This document shows positions 24,780 through 35,700 of a stretch of DNA of 64,000 bases, piece after piece. A program made the translations under genes and the position numbers. The first letter of the stretch is position 1, and every line of letters starts with the position of its first letter. This stretch comes from Diogma glabrata (Eukaryota; Arthropoda; Insecta; Diptera; Cylindrotomidae). The notes beneath the pieces were generated by a model. That model worked only from the letters and a program-made list of their open reading frames with translations. It had not been told where the DNA came from and searched no databases. Where the stretch lies: positions 221,048,263-221,112,262 of the forward strand of contig OY856188.1 in the NCBI GenBank assembly GCA_963693315.1, in the 5' to 3' direction.

Positions 24780-25650
24780 ATCCAACATCAATAATAATAA
24801 TAATACAAAAATATATAATTATATATGTTATAAAATTTACATATAAATATTCATATACATATTTATATTATAATTTAGCTCCTTTATTCTATTAGCAATG
24901 TATAAATTTAATTATTTTTCAGTTGATTGTTTTATATATTTGCCAGAACAGTATCAATACTTTAAAAATACTGTTTTTGTAACCAAAAATAATTAATTTA
25001 AAACTAACATTTTATTTCAAAATAATTTCAATCAAGATAAAATAACAAAAATAATAGCAAACATTTAATTAAATAATAAAACTCGTTTGTAAAGAAAAAT
25101 AATTTTGAAAATTGGTACACAGTTGCGCAACGTCTTTAAGTTAGGAGAAATGAAATAAATAAAAACTTGTATTTTATCAGGTAAAGAAACACAAATATAA
25201 TTATTTTAAAAATGAAGAAAAAATTGATTTTAAATTACATTATAAAAATGGAATATGAGGTAAAACGGTTAGATACATGAAACGCACCCACCCTGAAATA
25301 ATCCATTATCCAAATCTTAATTAATGAATACGTTTCCCAAGAGATGACCAAACCCAGGTTGTATTTTGGAAGTTAATCTACACCTTCTAATATTTGAAGT
25401 GCTATGTAAAGAAATACTACCCAACATAATCCTTTCATTAAGCCCACACGTTACCTTAAATCAAGAGTCAAATCGTTCACTTTACTATTTTTAACGATCG
25501 ACGAATGAACCTTAACTGCTTCCTTCCATCTAGACTATGCATCGAAAAAAATGTTGACACTCCAAACACTCAAGCGAAAAACACAAAAACAAAATTCTGG
25601 ACTTAGAAGATCTGGAAGTCTATCGCCCAGAGCTATTTGGGTACAATATG
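24780..25650. other. TSC1 3' flank
   Basis: AT-rich DNA after the TSC1 stop, including several AATAAA-like polyadenylation candidates (for example near 25155). No gene is seen before the foldback element begins. Confidence 0.5.
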
Positions 25651-26529
25651 TACAAAACATATATGAATTTAAGGGGCAAGGAAATTCAGTACAAGGAAAT
25701 CACGTACAGGTTGAAAAGCGAAATTTAGTACAAAAAGTTTCATACAAAATGCCTGTATTTATTCTCGCTCTTGGTTTCGAAATTGAGTACAGAAATAGAG
25801 AAATCAAGTACAAAAAACTGTACTGGTTTTCCAAATGAAATTCTGTACTTAATTTCCAAACCAAAAGTAAAAATAAATACAAAAATTTGTACTGATTTTC
25901 TCTTTTTTTTTGTATTAGATTTCGCTTTTTGCGTTTGTACGTGATTTCCAAATTTTATTTGCAATTCCTTGATTAACTACAACTAAAATTTTGTTCTCAA
26001 TTTCTCTTTTTTTTGTACGATTTTCCAAACATAACTATCGTTTGTTTTAAGAATCGGGCAGTCGCGGAAATTTTCAAAATTTTTTTTACAAATTTGGTAT
26101 CAATCGATCGGGCTTGGCCGTCTCCCAAAAACTTTATGAGATTGGGGTGGTAGGACCCACCCCCACTCCTTTCCACCCTCTTTAAGTTTTAGCATATAAA
26201 AATCTATCTAAAATAAATGGGAAGAGATAAAAAAATTTAATGACACCATTATCTTTTATTCAGACCGGCACAACTTTTGAGTCCAAAGGTTGGTTTGCAC
26301 CCCCACCCCTAACCAACCTCATGGGTGGGGTTGACACATTAAATGAGTTAAATATGTCATGTGAGGTATCGTTAGAATCAGAATTTCATAACAAATACAA
26401 TCCCACATATTACCTCCTGATCGATGACATAACCTTTTTTTGCTCCCAAGGGGGTGCCCTTATCGTAGAAAAAAATATTTATTTTGCATGTCATGTTTGG
26501 TGTCGATTTCAATATAATCGGGGATGCTG

Positions 26530-27260
26530 AGTTCAATGATGATGATAAAATGGGGGCCGGACTCGGGGTAGTTCAAAAAGTGTGGAGGTTGGGAGTCGGT
26601 TATAAAAAATATCGAAATTATCGTCATAATAAAAATTGGGGTCGGACTTAGGGTAGTCCAATAATAGGTGGGGGGGCGTTGGGGGGTCGGTTATACAAAG
26701 TATCAAAATTATTGTCATTATTATCGATTTTTTACATAATCAAGGATGCTGAGTTCAATGGTGATGGTAAAAATGTTGACCGGACTCAGGGTAGTTCAAT
26801 AAAGGGTGGGGGTTGGGGGTCGATTATAAAAAATATTGAGATTAGCCTCATCATTATCATTTTTAACATAATCGGGGATGCTGCGTTCAATTACGATAGT
26901 AAAAATTGGGGCCGGACTCAAGGTAGTCCAATAATAGGTTGGGGTTGGGGGGGTCGGTTACACAAAGTATCGAAATTATTGTCATTATTATCGATTTTTA
27001 CATTCTCGAGGATGTTGAATTCAATAGTGATAGTAAAAATGTTGACCGGACTCAGGGTAGTTCAATAAGGGGTGCGGGTTTGGGGTGGCAGGTCATGAAT
27101 AGTATCAAAATTATCGTCATTATTTCGATTTTAACATAACCAAGTGATGATAAAAATGGTGACCGGATTCAGGGTAGTTCAATAAGGGGTGGGGGGTTGG
27201 GGGTCTGGTCACGAATAGTATCAAAATGGTCGTCATTAGTGTTTATTTCAACATACTTGA
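26530..27260. repeat. Tandem repeat array in the left foldback arm
   Basis: Six copies of a unit containing GGACTC(A/G)GGGTAGT followed by TCAATAA-GG and a G-rich stretch, then TATCAAAATTAT-like sequence. Copies with a GCCGG start and TCCAATAATAGG alternate with copies having GACCGG and TTCAATAAGG, a higher-order period near 265-270 bases. The right arm has about three inverted copies (29640-29880). Confidence 0.75.
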
Positions 27261-27549
27261 GGACGTTGAATCCAACATTGATGTTTAAATTGGGATCTAA
27301 AATATAAGGGTGTCACTAAAGAATGGGAGTTGGGGACTGAAAGCCGAAAATGTTCACATATATATTATGAGTATTGATTTTGGATAAATCAAGACACTGA
27401 ATTAATGGTGATGCTGAAATTAGTATTTGGGCTCTAGGGAAGAAACTAGAGGATAAGGGTTTGGGTCTAAAATTGGGGTAATGTTCAAATATACATAATA
27501 AATATTGGTTTTTCTATGAATCGAGAATGCTGAATCCAATGGCGATGTT

Positions 27550-27801
27550 GAAATGCAGAACCACGTAATAAAAAATTTGTACTATGAAAAACACTATATA
27601 TTACAAATTGAACGAAAATGTTTTGCTATTTATTTCGGTAATTGCTTGTTGATTGATTTCAAATTTCAATGATCATTATCATTGAAATTTGAAATCAATC
27701 AACAAGCAATTACCAAAATAAATAGCAAAACATTTTCGTTCAATTTGTAATACATAGTGTTTTTCGTAGTACAAATTTTTTATTACGTGGTTCTGCATTT
27801 C
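27550..27801. repeat. 252-bp near-perfect palindrome
   Basis: Reads GAAATGCAGAACCACG at the left end and CGTGGTTCTGCATTTC at the right end, with its centre at 27675/27676 (ATGAT-CATT-ATCAT). Only a handful of mismatches occur over two 124-base arms, with a four-base loop. It starts where the left foldback arm stops matching the right arm, so it is likely a separate later insertion. No coding content. Confidence 0.92.
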
Positions 27802-27989
27802 ATTCATTTAATTCATTTCTGCATTCTATTTAAAAACTAATCAAGGGGTATTTCTTTTTTGGTTCGAGATCGAGTTCTACGTTTACTTTCGTTGTTTGTG
27901 ATCGATTCTTTCAGTTCAATGAGTTGATTTTGTTAAGTTCTTTTATTTCTACTGCATCTCTTTGTCGTTTCTGGAGGCTTGATTTATTC

Positions 27990-28725
27990 TCATTTAGCAT
28001 TACATTTTGCATCTCCTGATCTTCTACGATATTTAGTCTTTTCATTTTTTTTAACACGCTTGAATAAGTTTGTAGAATCCATTTCATATTTTACTTGTTT
28101 TTCTTCTCTGAATTTAGAGAGTTGCGTTATTAATAGTTTTTCAAGTTCAATTGAACATTTCAAAGATGTTATTGAAGAATTGTTTTCTGCTACATTTTTC
28201 TCGACTTCCATTTCTGACTTATTCGATAAAATTTCGTAAGTTTCGGTTTAAAATGATGTATTTTCTTGCTTCTGAAAATTTAGAGAATCGATAGAGAGTA
28301 AATCCAGTTCTTGCAATATTTTTTTTCGATTATTTTGTGTTTTGCTCCGTATTCTCAATTCTTTCAAGAGATTTATTGATACATTTTCAAGTTCAATTGA
28401 ACACTTCAAAGAGTTAATAGGACTTTTTTTTGTAAACAAACATTTTTTGAATTTTGTGATATTATGTTACTAGTTGTTGGAATTTGAACTGGAATTTCAT
28501 CTTTCAAAATTATTGGTAGTTTAGATAAACCATTATTTAGATAAACCATTATTTACTAGTACTTCCTGAATTTCTTGTAGTGTGTTTTCGATCGCTGTAC
28601 AATCGTCTACTACATCAAATAATTCATCCTCCATTTCCAAGTTTGTGGATATTGACTCTCTCGATTTTAGCAACCGCTGCACTATTCCTTTTATTTGGTT
28701 GGATTTAAGATATTCGTTTATGTAC
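27990..28725 (-). pseudogene. Broken reading frames in foldback core, unknown protein
   Basis: Three minus-strand segments look coding. The first, about 28725-28535, gives INEYLKSNQIKGIVQRLLKS through LFDVVDDCTAIENTLQEIQE. The second, 28439-28248, contains SPINSLKCSIELENVSINLL. The third, 28211-27990, contains SSITSLKCSIELEKLLITQL. The second and third share the motif SLKCSIELE about 250 bases apart, so the protein had internal repeats; it is Lys/Glu-rich and probably coiled coil. A perfect 16-bp tandem duplication (28520-28551) breaks the first segment by shifting the frame. I do not recognise the protein. Its place in the core of a foldback-like element makes an element-encoded protein plausible, but this is inference. 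Confidence 0.5.
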
Positions 28726-30694
28726 TATGTATAATTTATGTACTATACCGTATGATTACGTTTTGACAGAGTTCGTAGCACTGATTCTGAAAAATTGTTT
28801 TGAATATTTTGTGTGTTTATTTACAAATGTGAAGTTTATAAAATAAAGAATAAATGACATTAAATATTTTATAAACAGCTATTTTTTTCCGTCTAGTTTA
28901 CTCAATATGGTTTAAAGACGAAGTTCAATTATTTATACAAGAAAATGATGAGCACTCAAATTGATACAGTCTCATTTTTGTGGCATTTGTTTGTATAGTT
29001 CAATAATAAAAATATAAGAAATATAAAGAATTTGCTATTTTAGTTTATTATTTTATTTTTATTATTTAATAATTTTAAAGTATTTTTCTGCCATGTTTCG
29101 ACGATACATCAATTTGACGATATAATTCAACTAATATTTAATAATAACCCACTTTTAAGGGGCTCCTTTGCTAAGTAACTCTAGCCTTGGTGTATAATGT
29201 ATATTTGAACATTTTTTTATTCTCCACCAGCTAGAGGATGAAGCTTCTGATTTTGCTCCTATGATTGCTTGATTGCATATTCCAAGACCACCATTGGATT
29301 CAGTATCCTCGATTCATAGAAAAACCAATATTTATTATGGATATTTGAACATTTCCCTAATTTTGGACCCAAACTTTTATCCTCTAGTTTCTTGCCTGGA
29401 CCCCAAATACTAATTTCAGCATCACCATTGCGTTCAGTACCCTCAATTTATCCAAAATCGGTACCCATACTATATTTTCGGCTTTCAGCCCAAACTCCCA
29501 CCCTTTAGTGACACCCTTATATTTTTTATCCCAATTTAAACATCACTGTTGGATTCAGTGTCCTCAAGTATGTTGAAATCAATAATAATGACGACCATTT
29601 TGATTCTTTTCATGATCAGACCCCCAGCCCCACCCCTTATTGAACCACCCTGAGTCCGGTCAACATTTTTACCATCACCATTGAACTCAGCATTCTCGAT
29701 TATGTAAAAATCGATAATAATGACAACAATTTCGATACTTTGTGTAACCGATCCCTCCTCAACCTATTATTGGACCACCCTGAGTCCGACCCCAATTTTT
29801 ATTATGACGATAATTTCCACCCCTTTTTGGACTACCCCGAGTCCGGCCCTCATTTTTATCATCATCATTGAAATCAGCATCCCCGATTATATTGAAATCG
29901 ACACCAAACATGACATACAAAAAAAATACTTTTTCCTACGATAAGGGTACGATATTTCTACGATACTACGATATTTCTACGATAATACCCTTGGGAGTAA
30001 AAAATGGTTGTGTCACCGATCAGGGCGTAATATAAGGGATTGTATTTGTTATGAAATTCTGATTCTAACGATACCCCACATGACATATTTTACTCATTTA
30101 ATGTGTCACCCCACCCATGGGGCTGGTTAGGAGTGGGGTTGCAAACCAACTTTAGGACTCAAAAGTGGCGCCGGTCTGAATAAAAGATAATGGTGCCATT
30201 AAATTTTTTTATAGCTTCCCATTTATTTTATATAGATTTTTATATGCTAAAACTTAAAGAGGGTGTAAAGAGGTGAGGCTGGGTCCTACCACCCCAATCT
30301 CATAAAGTTTTTGGGGGACGGCCATGCCCGATCAATTGATACCAAAATCACAAAATCGAGTCAAAAAAAGTTCCAAAAACCACGTTTTCTGCCCGATTCT
30401 TCAAAAAAACGATAGATAAAATACTAATGCGATACAAATATATACTTGGAAATTCAGCACAGAAACTCTACTCAGTTTCCAAATTGTGTTTTGTACTTAA
30501 ATTTGAAACCAAAAGAGAAAATCAGTACAGAAAATTCTGTACTGGATTTCTCATTTTTTCTGTATTAGATTTCGTTTTTGATTTGTACGTGATTTCCTTG
30601 TACCGAATTTCTCAGTGCCGAATTTAATTATATAATAAATTTGAAGTTTTTTTTTCCTACTGTCAAAAGTCCATTTCTTAGGATTAGTCCTGGT

Positions 30695-31689
30695 TAGGGT
30701 TACCATATCCAGGTCGATCAAAAAGAGTATTTTACCAAAAACTGCAATTTAATTAAGAGTACAAAAGAGTACATTTTAAAAACAACCAATATTTTTTACT
30801 AAAAAAACAGTACCCAAATCAAAAATAAAAGTAAATTATTTTAGTTTATAGTGTAAATTAAATTACACTACGTAATTAATGTAATTCATTCTCAAATACA
30901 TACATAGTATACAACAAAATAAAATAATACGAAGTAATAAAACATATAAATAATTTTGGAACTTCAGGTGCTTTCATTTGGCTAAACAATATATAAATAA
31001 TTAAAAATATAGTAATCGAGAATGGTAGATTCTTGTATGAGCTTAGAATGAAGGCAATTCTTCACGAGGATGAAGTTTCCCGAAACGAGCGTAGCGAGAG
31101 GAGGGAATCATCCGAGTGAAGAATTGCCATCATCCTAAGCGAATACAAGATGCTATTTTATCCACGACTGTAAAATATTTCGTTTAATTTCCAGTTTTCA
31201 TGCAAAAATTTGTACCCCCATATTGAAATAAAAACATCAAAGATAGCGAAAAACAAAACAATTTTGTTGTTTAATTTGTTAGGGGAATATTTAATAAACT
31301 ATAGAGCTGTTAAAGAATATGAATCAAATTCACTAGTTGTGGAATGAATTACAATGGAAGACGTACGCATGGAAAGCATATATTCTTTAGCAGTCGTGGA
31401 TAAATATTATTCTTATTCTTATATTATTATTATTATAATGTGAAGTTGTTATAAGTTGTAGTAGTTCAGAAAATGAAAATTGTAATAGTTTTATAGCAGT
31501 TTGATGTGTTGATTGTAGGAAGGCATCTAGGTTTGAGTACAGATTTTATGAATTATTTTAAAGTTATACATTTTTGTTTAATTATGAAAAAGAGTACTTT
31601 TAATGTAATTACGAGAAAAGAGAGAGTACAGATATTTTAGGCACTAAAAGAGTACATGTACTCTTAAAAGAGTACGGTTGGTAACCCTA
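30695..31689. mobile_element. Non-autonomous hAT-type element with 8-bp TSD
   Basis: Starts TAGGGTTACCA and ends TGGTAACCCTA (11-bp perfect inverted termini). It is flanked by perfect 8-bp repeats GTCCTGGT at 30687-30694 and 31690-31697. The ends also carry AGAGTAC-rich subterminal repeats in inverted orientation. The interior is non-coding, with a GC-richer segment near 31060-31140 (GAGCGTAGCGAG). Length 995 bp. Confidence 0.9.
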
Positions 31690-31869
31690 GTCCTGGTTAT
31701 TACTTATTACTTACGCAAATTAAATTGTCTAAAATAAATTATTCTGATAGTCAAGATTAAGGATGGAATAAAAATCTTAACGTTTGGCTGCAATTTGTTT
31801 CAGTGGATTTTTAAACAATTAATATTCTTAATAGTCTTGGAAACCAATTACAATAGTATTTTAATCGAT

Positions 31870-32180
31870 CAGTGTGTAATAGTTTATTCTCAAGCAAAAG
31901 TTTAAAATTTGAGCGAGGCTCGAGAGAATAAAATTTATTATACACGAATTGAGTACACTATTTTATTCTATGGCAAAGAATTGTGTATGATATAAAATAA
32001 AAACGTTATATTCAATTAAAACAATAAATCTTTATTATTCTAATTGATAAATCAAATTTCTGATTAAAAAAACCCTGATGGAAGAAAACCCTATCCCATA
32101 CAATCAACCAAATTCAACTAAACGAAATAAAAGAATTTAACTTAAAATTTAATTTTTGAACAAAACGTATCAAAGCCATT
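31870..32180. repeat. Dispersed repeat, second copy at 53545
   Basis: Contains CAAGCAAAAGTTTAAAATTTG, GAGCGAGGC, AATAAAATTTATTAT and CATACAATCAACCAA in the same order as 53545-53890. That second copy lies in the spacer of another large inverted repeat. No open reading frame. Confidence 0.75.
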
Positions 32181-32217
32181 GTGATGATAATTTATTTATT
32201 TATTTATTTGTATACAA

Positions 32218-32425
32218 TGTAAATAGGACACGAAGTTTATTATAGTTGTATTATTGACATATACGGCAGATAGGGCAACGATGACATCATCGAATGAATT
32301 TATAAAGATGTCAATCATAAGTAAACCGCTCGATCAAACTGATGTAATAAAACACATTCCGTTATAAATAAAGCGTTTATTAAAATATAAACATATATTT
32401 TATTTTATTGATACAAACCATAACA
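32218..32425 (+). other. Possible Gypsy-type 5' LTR
   Basis: The segment starts TGTAAATAGG, ends CATAACA, has an internal AATAAA, and is followed at once by a primer-binding-like site. No second LTR was found in the window, so the 5' boundary is a guess based on TG...CA ends. The 3' boundary is better supported by the adjacent primer-binding site. Confidence 0.4.
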
Positions 32426-32440
32426 TGGTGTCAGGTGTGG
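32426..32440 (+). other. Candidate primer-binding site of a Gypsy element
   Basis: TGGTGTCAGGTGTGG begins TGGTGTCAG, as do sites complementary to the CCA end of a leucine tRNA in many retroelements. It lies 124 bases upstream of the gag start codon at 32565. Confidence 0.5.
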
Positions 32441-32587
32441 TGAATTGAACAAAAGCATTTTCAATTCAACTACCATTAAATATTCCACATCAATTTCAAG
32501 ACAACAAATCATTTTTAGGTTAAGTAAGACAACATCGTTTCATAAAAAATCAATTTGTTTCATAATGGATCCTAAAATAGCAGATTT

Positions 32588-32619
32588 TGTTGGGTTGCGC
32601 AGAATAAAAGTGGATCTTA
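32588..32619 (-). other. Left Copia LTR, first part (split by Harbinger)
   Basis: The first 32 bases of the LTR, up to and including one copy of the TTA target duplication (32617-32619). The remainder continues at 37942 after the Harbinger element and its second TTA (37939-37941). Confidence 0.95.
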
Positions 32620-32791
32620 AGGTACGGTTTCCTAGGATAGCGGTGCCGTTATATAGCGGCCGCAATATTAAAAGTAACGGTGGACGTAATATCACGGTCG
32701 TCATTGCGGCGATGAGAGGTGGAAAGTTAGAACAACGTAATATTACGTTAGAGATTTGACAGTTTTAGATTTGACAGACAAAGAAAAGGTT

Positions 32792-35700
32792 ATGGACGAT
32801 CTAGATAATATAGCATTAGTAATACTTTTGGAGGATGAGGAGTCATCGGAAGAGGAAAACAGAGAAGAGACAAATGCTATGTTTAAAAATCGAGAAACAG
32901 AAGGTAGTTTTGAAATTTTAGTGCGTCGTCATCTACATTGTAATGATGAGAAATTTCGTCAATATTTCCGTTTAACGCCGGTATTGTTTGATTATGTTTT
33001 GAATCACATAAGAGATGATTTAAATACAAAACCATACAACAGACATAAAAAACCTATATCCGCAGAACAAATGCTATGTATATATGTGAGGTATGTAAAA
33101 ATAACAACATATTCTAAATAAAACATAATTTATTCTAAATGTACGAGTATTAAATCGTTATTACTTTGGTTACATGCTTCCCGATTATTGGGTAATAATT
33201 TCTGAAATCACGTCTTTATATTAGGTGACCAACCGTCCTCCTTTTGCAATGACAGTCCTTATTTTGTAGGTCCTGTCCTGCCTCGGAATATGTCCTCCTA
33301 GCTGTCATCCTTTTCGATATTTTAAAACTAATCTGTTAATCTCTGTATTCATAGACTTTTTTATTAGTACACAGCCATCTATCAATTTAATTTTGTTGCT
33401 AAGTAAGTTAAGTTAAGCTAAATTTTTGTAGCTAAGAATTGGAATTTCTCATTCGAAAGGGTGTTGTTTTCCATCATGACAATGCCAGACTACACAAATC
33501 TTTGATGACCCACCAAAAAATGATTGAACTGCCAACTGGGTTGTGTATTTTCGGTGCAGTCAATGTATAGCCAAGATCTTGTTCCTTCTGACTATCATCT
33601 ATCACTGTCTTTGAAAAACTTCCTTGATGGAAAAAAGCTTGCCGAGTCACCGAAAATCACTTGACCAAGGTTTTTAGCGATAAACCAAGGAATCATGAAA
33701 CTAACTATAAAATGGCAAAAGGTTGTAGATAATAATGACACATATGTACAACTTGATTAAAATTAATTGTCATTCGAAAATTGAACGAAAAATAACGAAT
33801 ACTTTTTATATTATCTAATAGTCACCAGGCCTTCGCCCCTTTTTGTTTGATGATTACCACATATTTTATACTTTGTGAAGCGAATGTCTGACGAGACCGA
33901 CAAATTTTTTATCTGGCATTTTCCTCGATTCGACCGCTTTTTCGCTTGGAAAACTCCGAATCATGGCGATTTCTCGGGGTCGTGTAAATTTGTTAACACA
34001 ATATTGTTTTTTATTAGTAGGGGTGGCAATTTGTTTTAGAAAACGACGCTAACCTTGTTCGACAAAAATTTGTCTGCTATTGCCGAGTATACGATCATTG
34101 ACATTTTGGCATGTTTGGGTTGTCTGTCGGATTCGACAATAGCAGAGAAATTTTTGCCGGACAAGGTTACCCTGACGTAACCTTGGAAAACTCTGTAACG
34201 GAGTTTTCCAAACGAATCGAGGAAAATGGCAGATAAAAAAGTTGTTCACATGAAGCATAAAATATGTGGTAATCATCAAATGAAAGGAGTGAGGATCCGG
34301 TGACTAGTATTTACGTTGTACTTTTTTTTTTATTTTTCCGTCCTCCTTTTTATAGTATGAAAAATGGTCACATTATAATTAATCTACGTGGGTAATAATA
34401 CTAACATAAGCTGGAAGTACATCTAGTACAGTAATGGCTAACACTCACATTTATTTACCATGTATTTGAGTCGTTGTGTCCCTGAAAACGCAGGGGAGCA
34501 ACCGTACCGTAGCTATAAAAGTGTTCTCATAATTACATGTGGCCAATTGGTCTAATATTCAGAATATCATCCAAAATTTTAGTTTTGAACTTCATCTTTT
34601 ATTCATTTTGATTATTGCCATAAATGCTAATTTTTTGTGAATAAATTATGAGACTTTCGAGGGGAAATTTGTTTAGGAATTGTTTTGCCTATACCAAAAA
34701 ATTAAATAATTAAAACAATTATCTTTCAAATAAAAATTTTAAGACATTTATTAATTCATAATTCCATTAATTTCTATTTCTATTAACTCTTTAATTTTAA
34801 ATCACGATTCTATAATTTAATATAATTGATAAGTGCTTAGAAAATAAGAATTAATAATTAATTAATTAAACTAAAATAAATTATCCATTATAATAATTAA
34901 TTATTAAAATTAATAATTTATTATAATAATCAATTATAATTAATTGTAATTCATAATTGCCGCCTGATATATTTCCTTGAAAAAATATCAGTAAAATTGA
35001 AATATGATTGGTGAAATTCAATGATTTCATTACTTCTTAGAGGATTTCATTGGATTAAATTAAATTCGAATAAAAATAAAGCAGCACTTGCACAACTGTA
35101 TTTACTTGTACAACGTATTACATCCGTTTGAAGGAATCAAGTATAAAAAAATGAAGTTCAAAAACTAAAACCCAACTACTGAAAAATCAAGGATCAAACA
35201 ATAAAATATTCCCATCTCAAATTGTTATGTACAAACTATTTAATGTATCAGAAAAAATTCCTACGCGAGATAAAAAATGTATATTTGCCCTCTGGATGTA
35301 TAGAGGGATGCTCTTTGCTTTATAGCTTATGAACGCTTACTACTGTTAGAATCCATTGTTTTGTTGGGGGAGGTGGCATACGACCACGACTATCCTCTGA
35401 ACATCATAATGGATATGTATCAAATATATTAAAATAAATTATGTGTAAGTTGTTTATTTAATAGATTAGATAACAAATATTGAACAGTTTGTACATATAA
35501 CAATTTGAGATGAGAATATTTTATGGTTTCATACTTGATTTTTCAGTAATCGGGTTTTAGTTTTTGAACTTAATTTTTTTATAAATGTTCTTTAATAGTT
35601 AATCGCCTGTTATAAATAAAACTTCTTCGTTATCTGATAGCTCATTTGTCGGTGAGTATAATATCATATCTGATGAATCATCCAGACTGAAACATGATCT

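Larger units (their letters stand above)
25660..30640. mobile_element. Composite foldback-like element with repeat-bearing arms
   Basis: Left arm about 25660-27548 and right arm about 29285-30640 are long, imperfect reverse complements. For example, CCATTATCTTTTATTCAGACC at 26246 pairs with the strand around 30180-30200, and the 27480-27540 sequence pairs with 29285-29350. Inside the arms, a unit of about 130-140 bases marked by CCGGACTC-GGGTAGT occurs six times in the left arm (near 26556, 26641, 26780, 26911, 27045, 27160) and three times in the right. Two unit types partly alternate. The outermost 300 bases of the left arm are themselves a hairpin of GTACAA-rich sequence. The centre (27550-29285) holds a palindrome and broken minus-strand reading frames. 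Long inverted arms made of tandem repeats around a unique core is the architecture of Foldback-type transposons. Family membership is inference; no target duplication was identified. Confidence 0.7.
33225..34380. repeat. Possible DNA-transposon remnant in Harbinger intron
   Basis: GGTGACCAACCGTCCTCC at about 33222 and CCGTCCTCC...ATGGTCAC at 34338-34372 could be degenerate termini around a composite of other insertions (mariner remnant and a MITE, below). The terminal match is short and no clean target duplication is visible. Confidence 0.3.

Noticed and set aside
26240..27139. Open frames in the left foldback arm
   Set aside because: Generated by the G-rich tandem units; the repeats read open in more than one frame and give low-complexity translations.
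25660..27260. Regular repeats considered as a CRISPR-like array
   Set aside because: Units are about 135 bases, contiguous and diverged, without short identical repeats or unique spacers, and the context is eukaryotic.
33225..34380. A complete fourth hAT-type element in the Harbinger intron
   Set aside because: Terminal match is only GGTGACCA-like, no clean 8-bp duplication was found, and other insertions lie inside.
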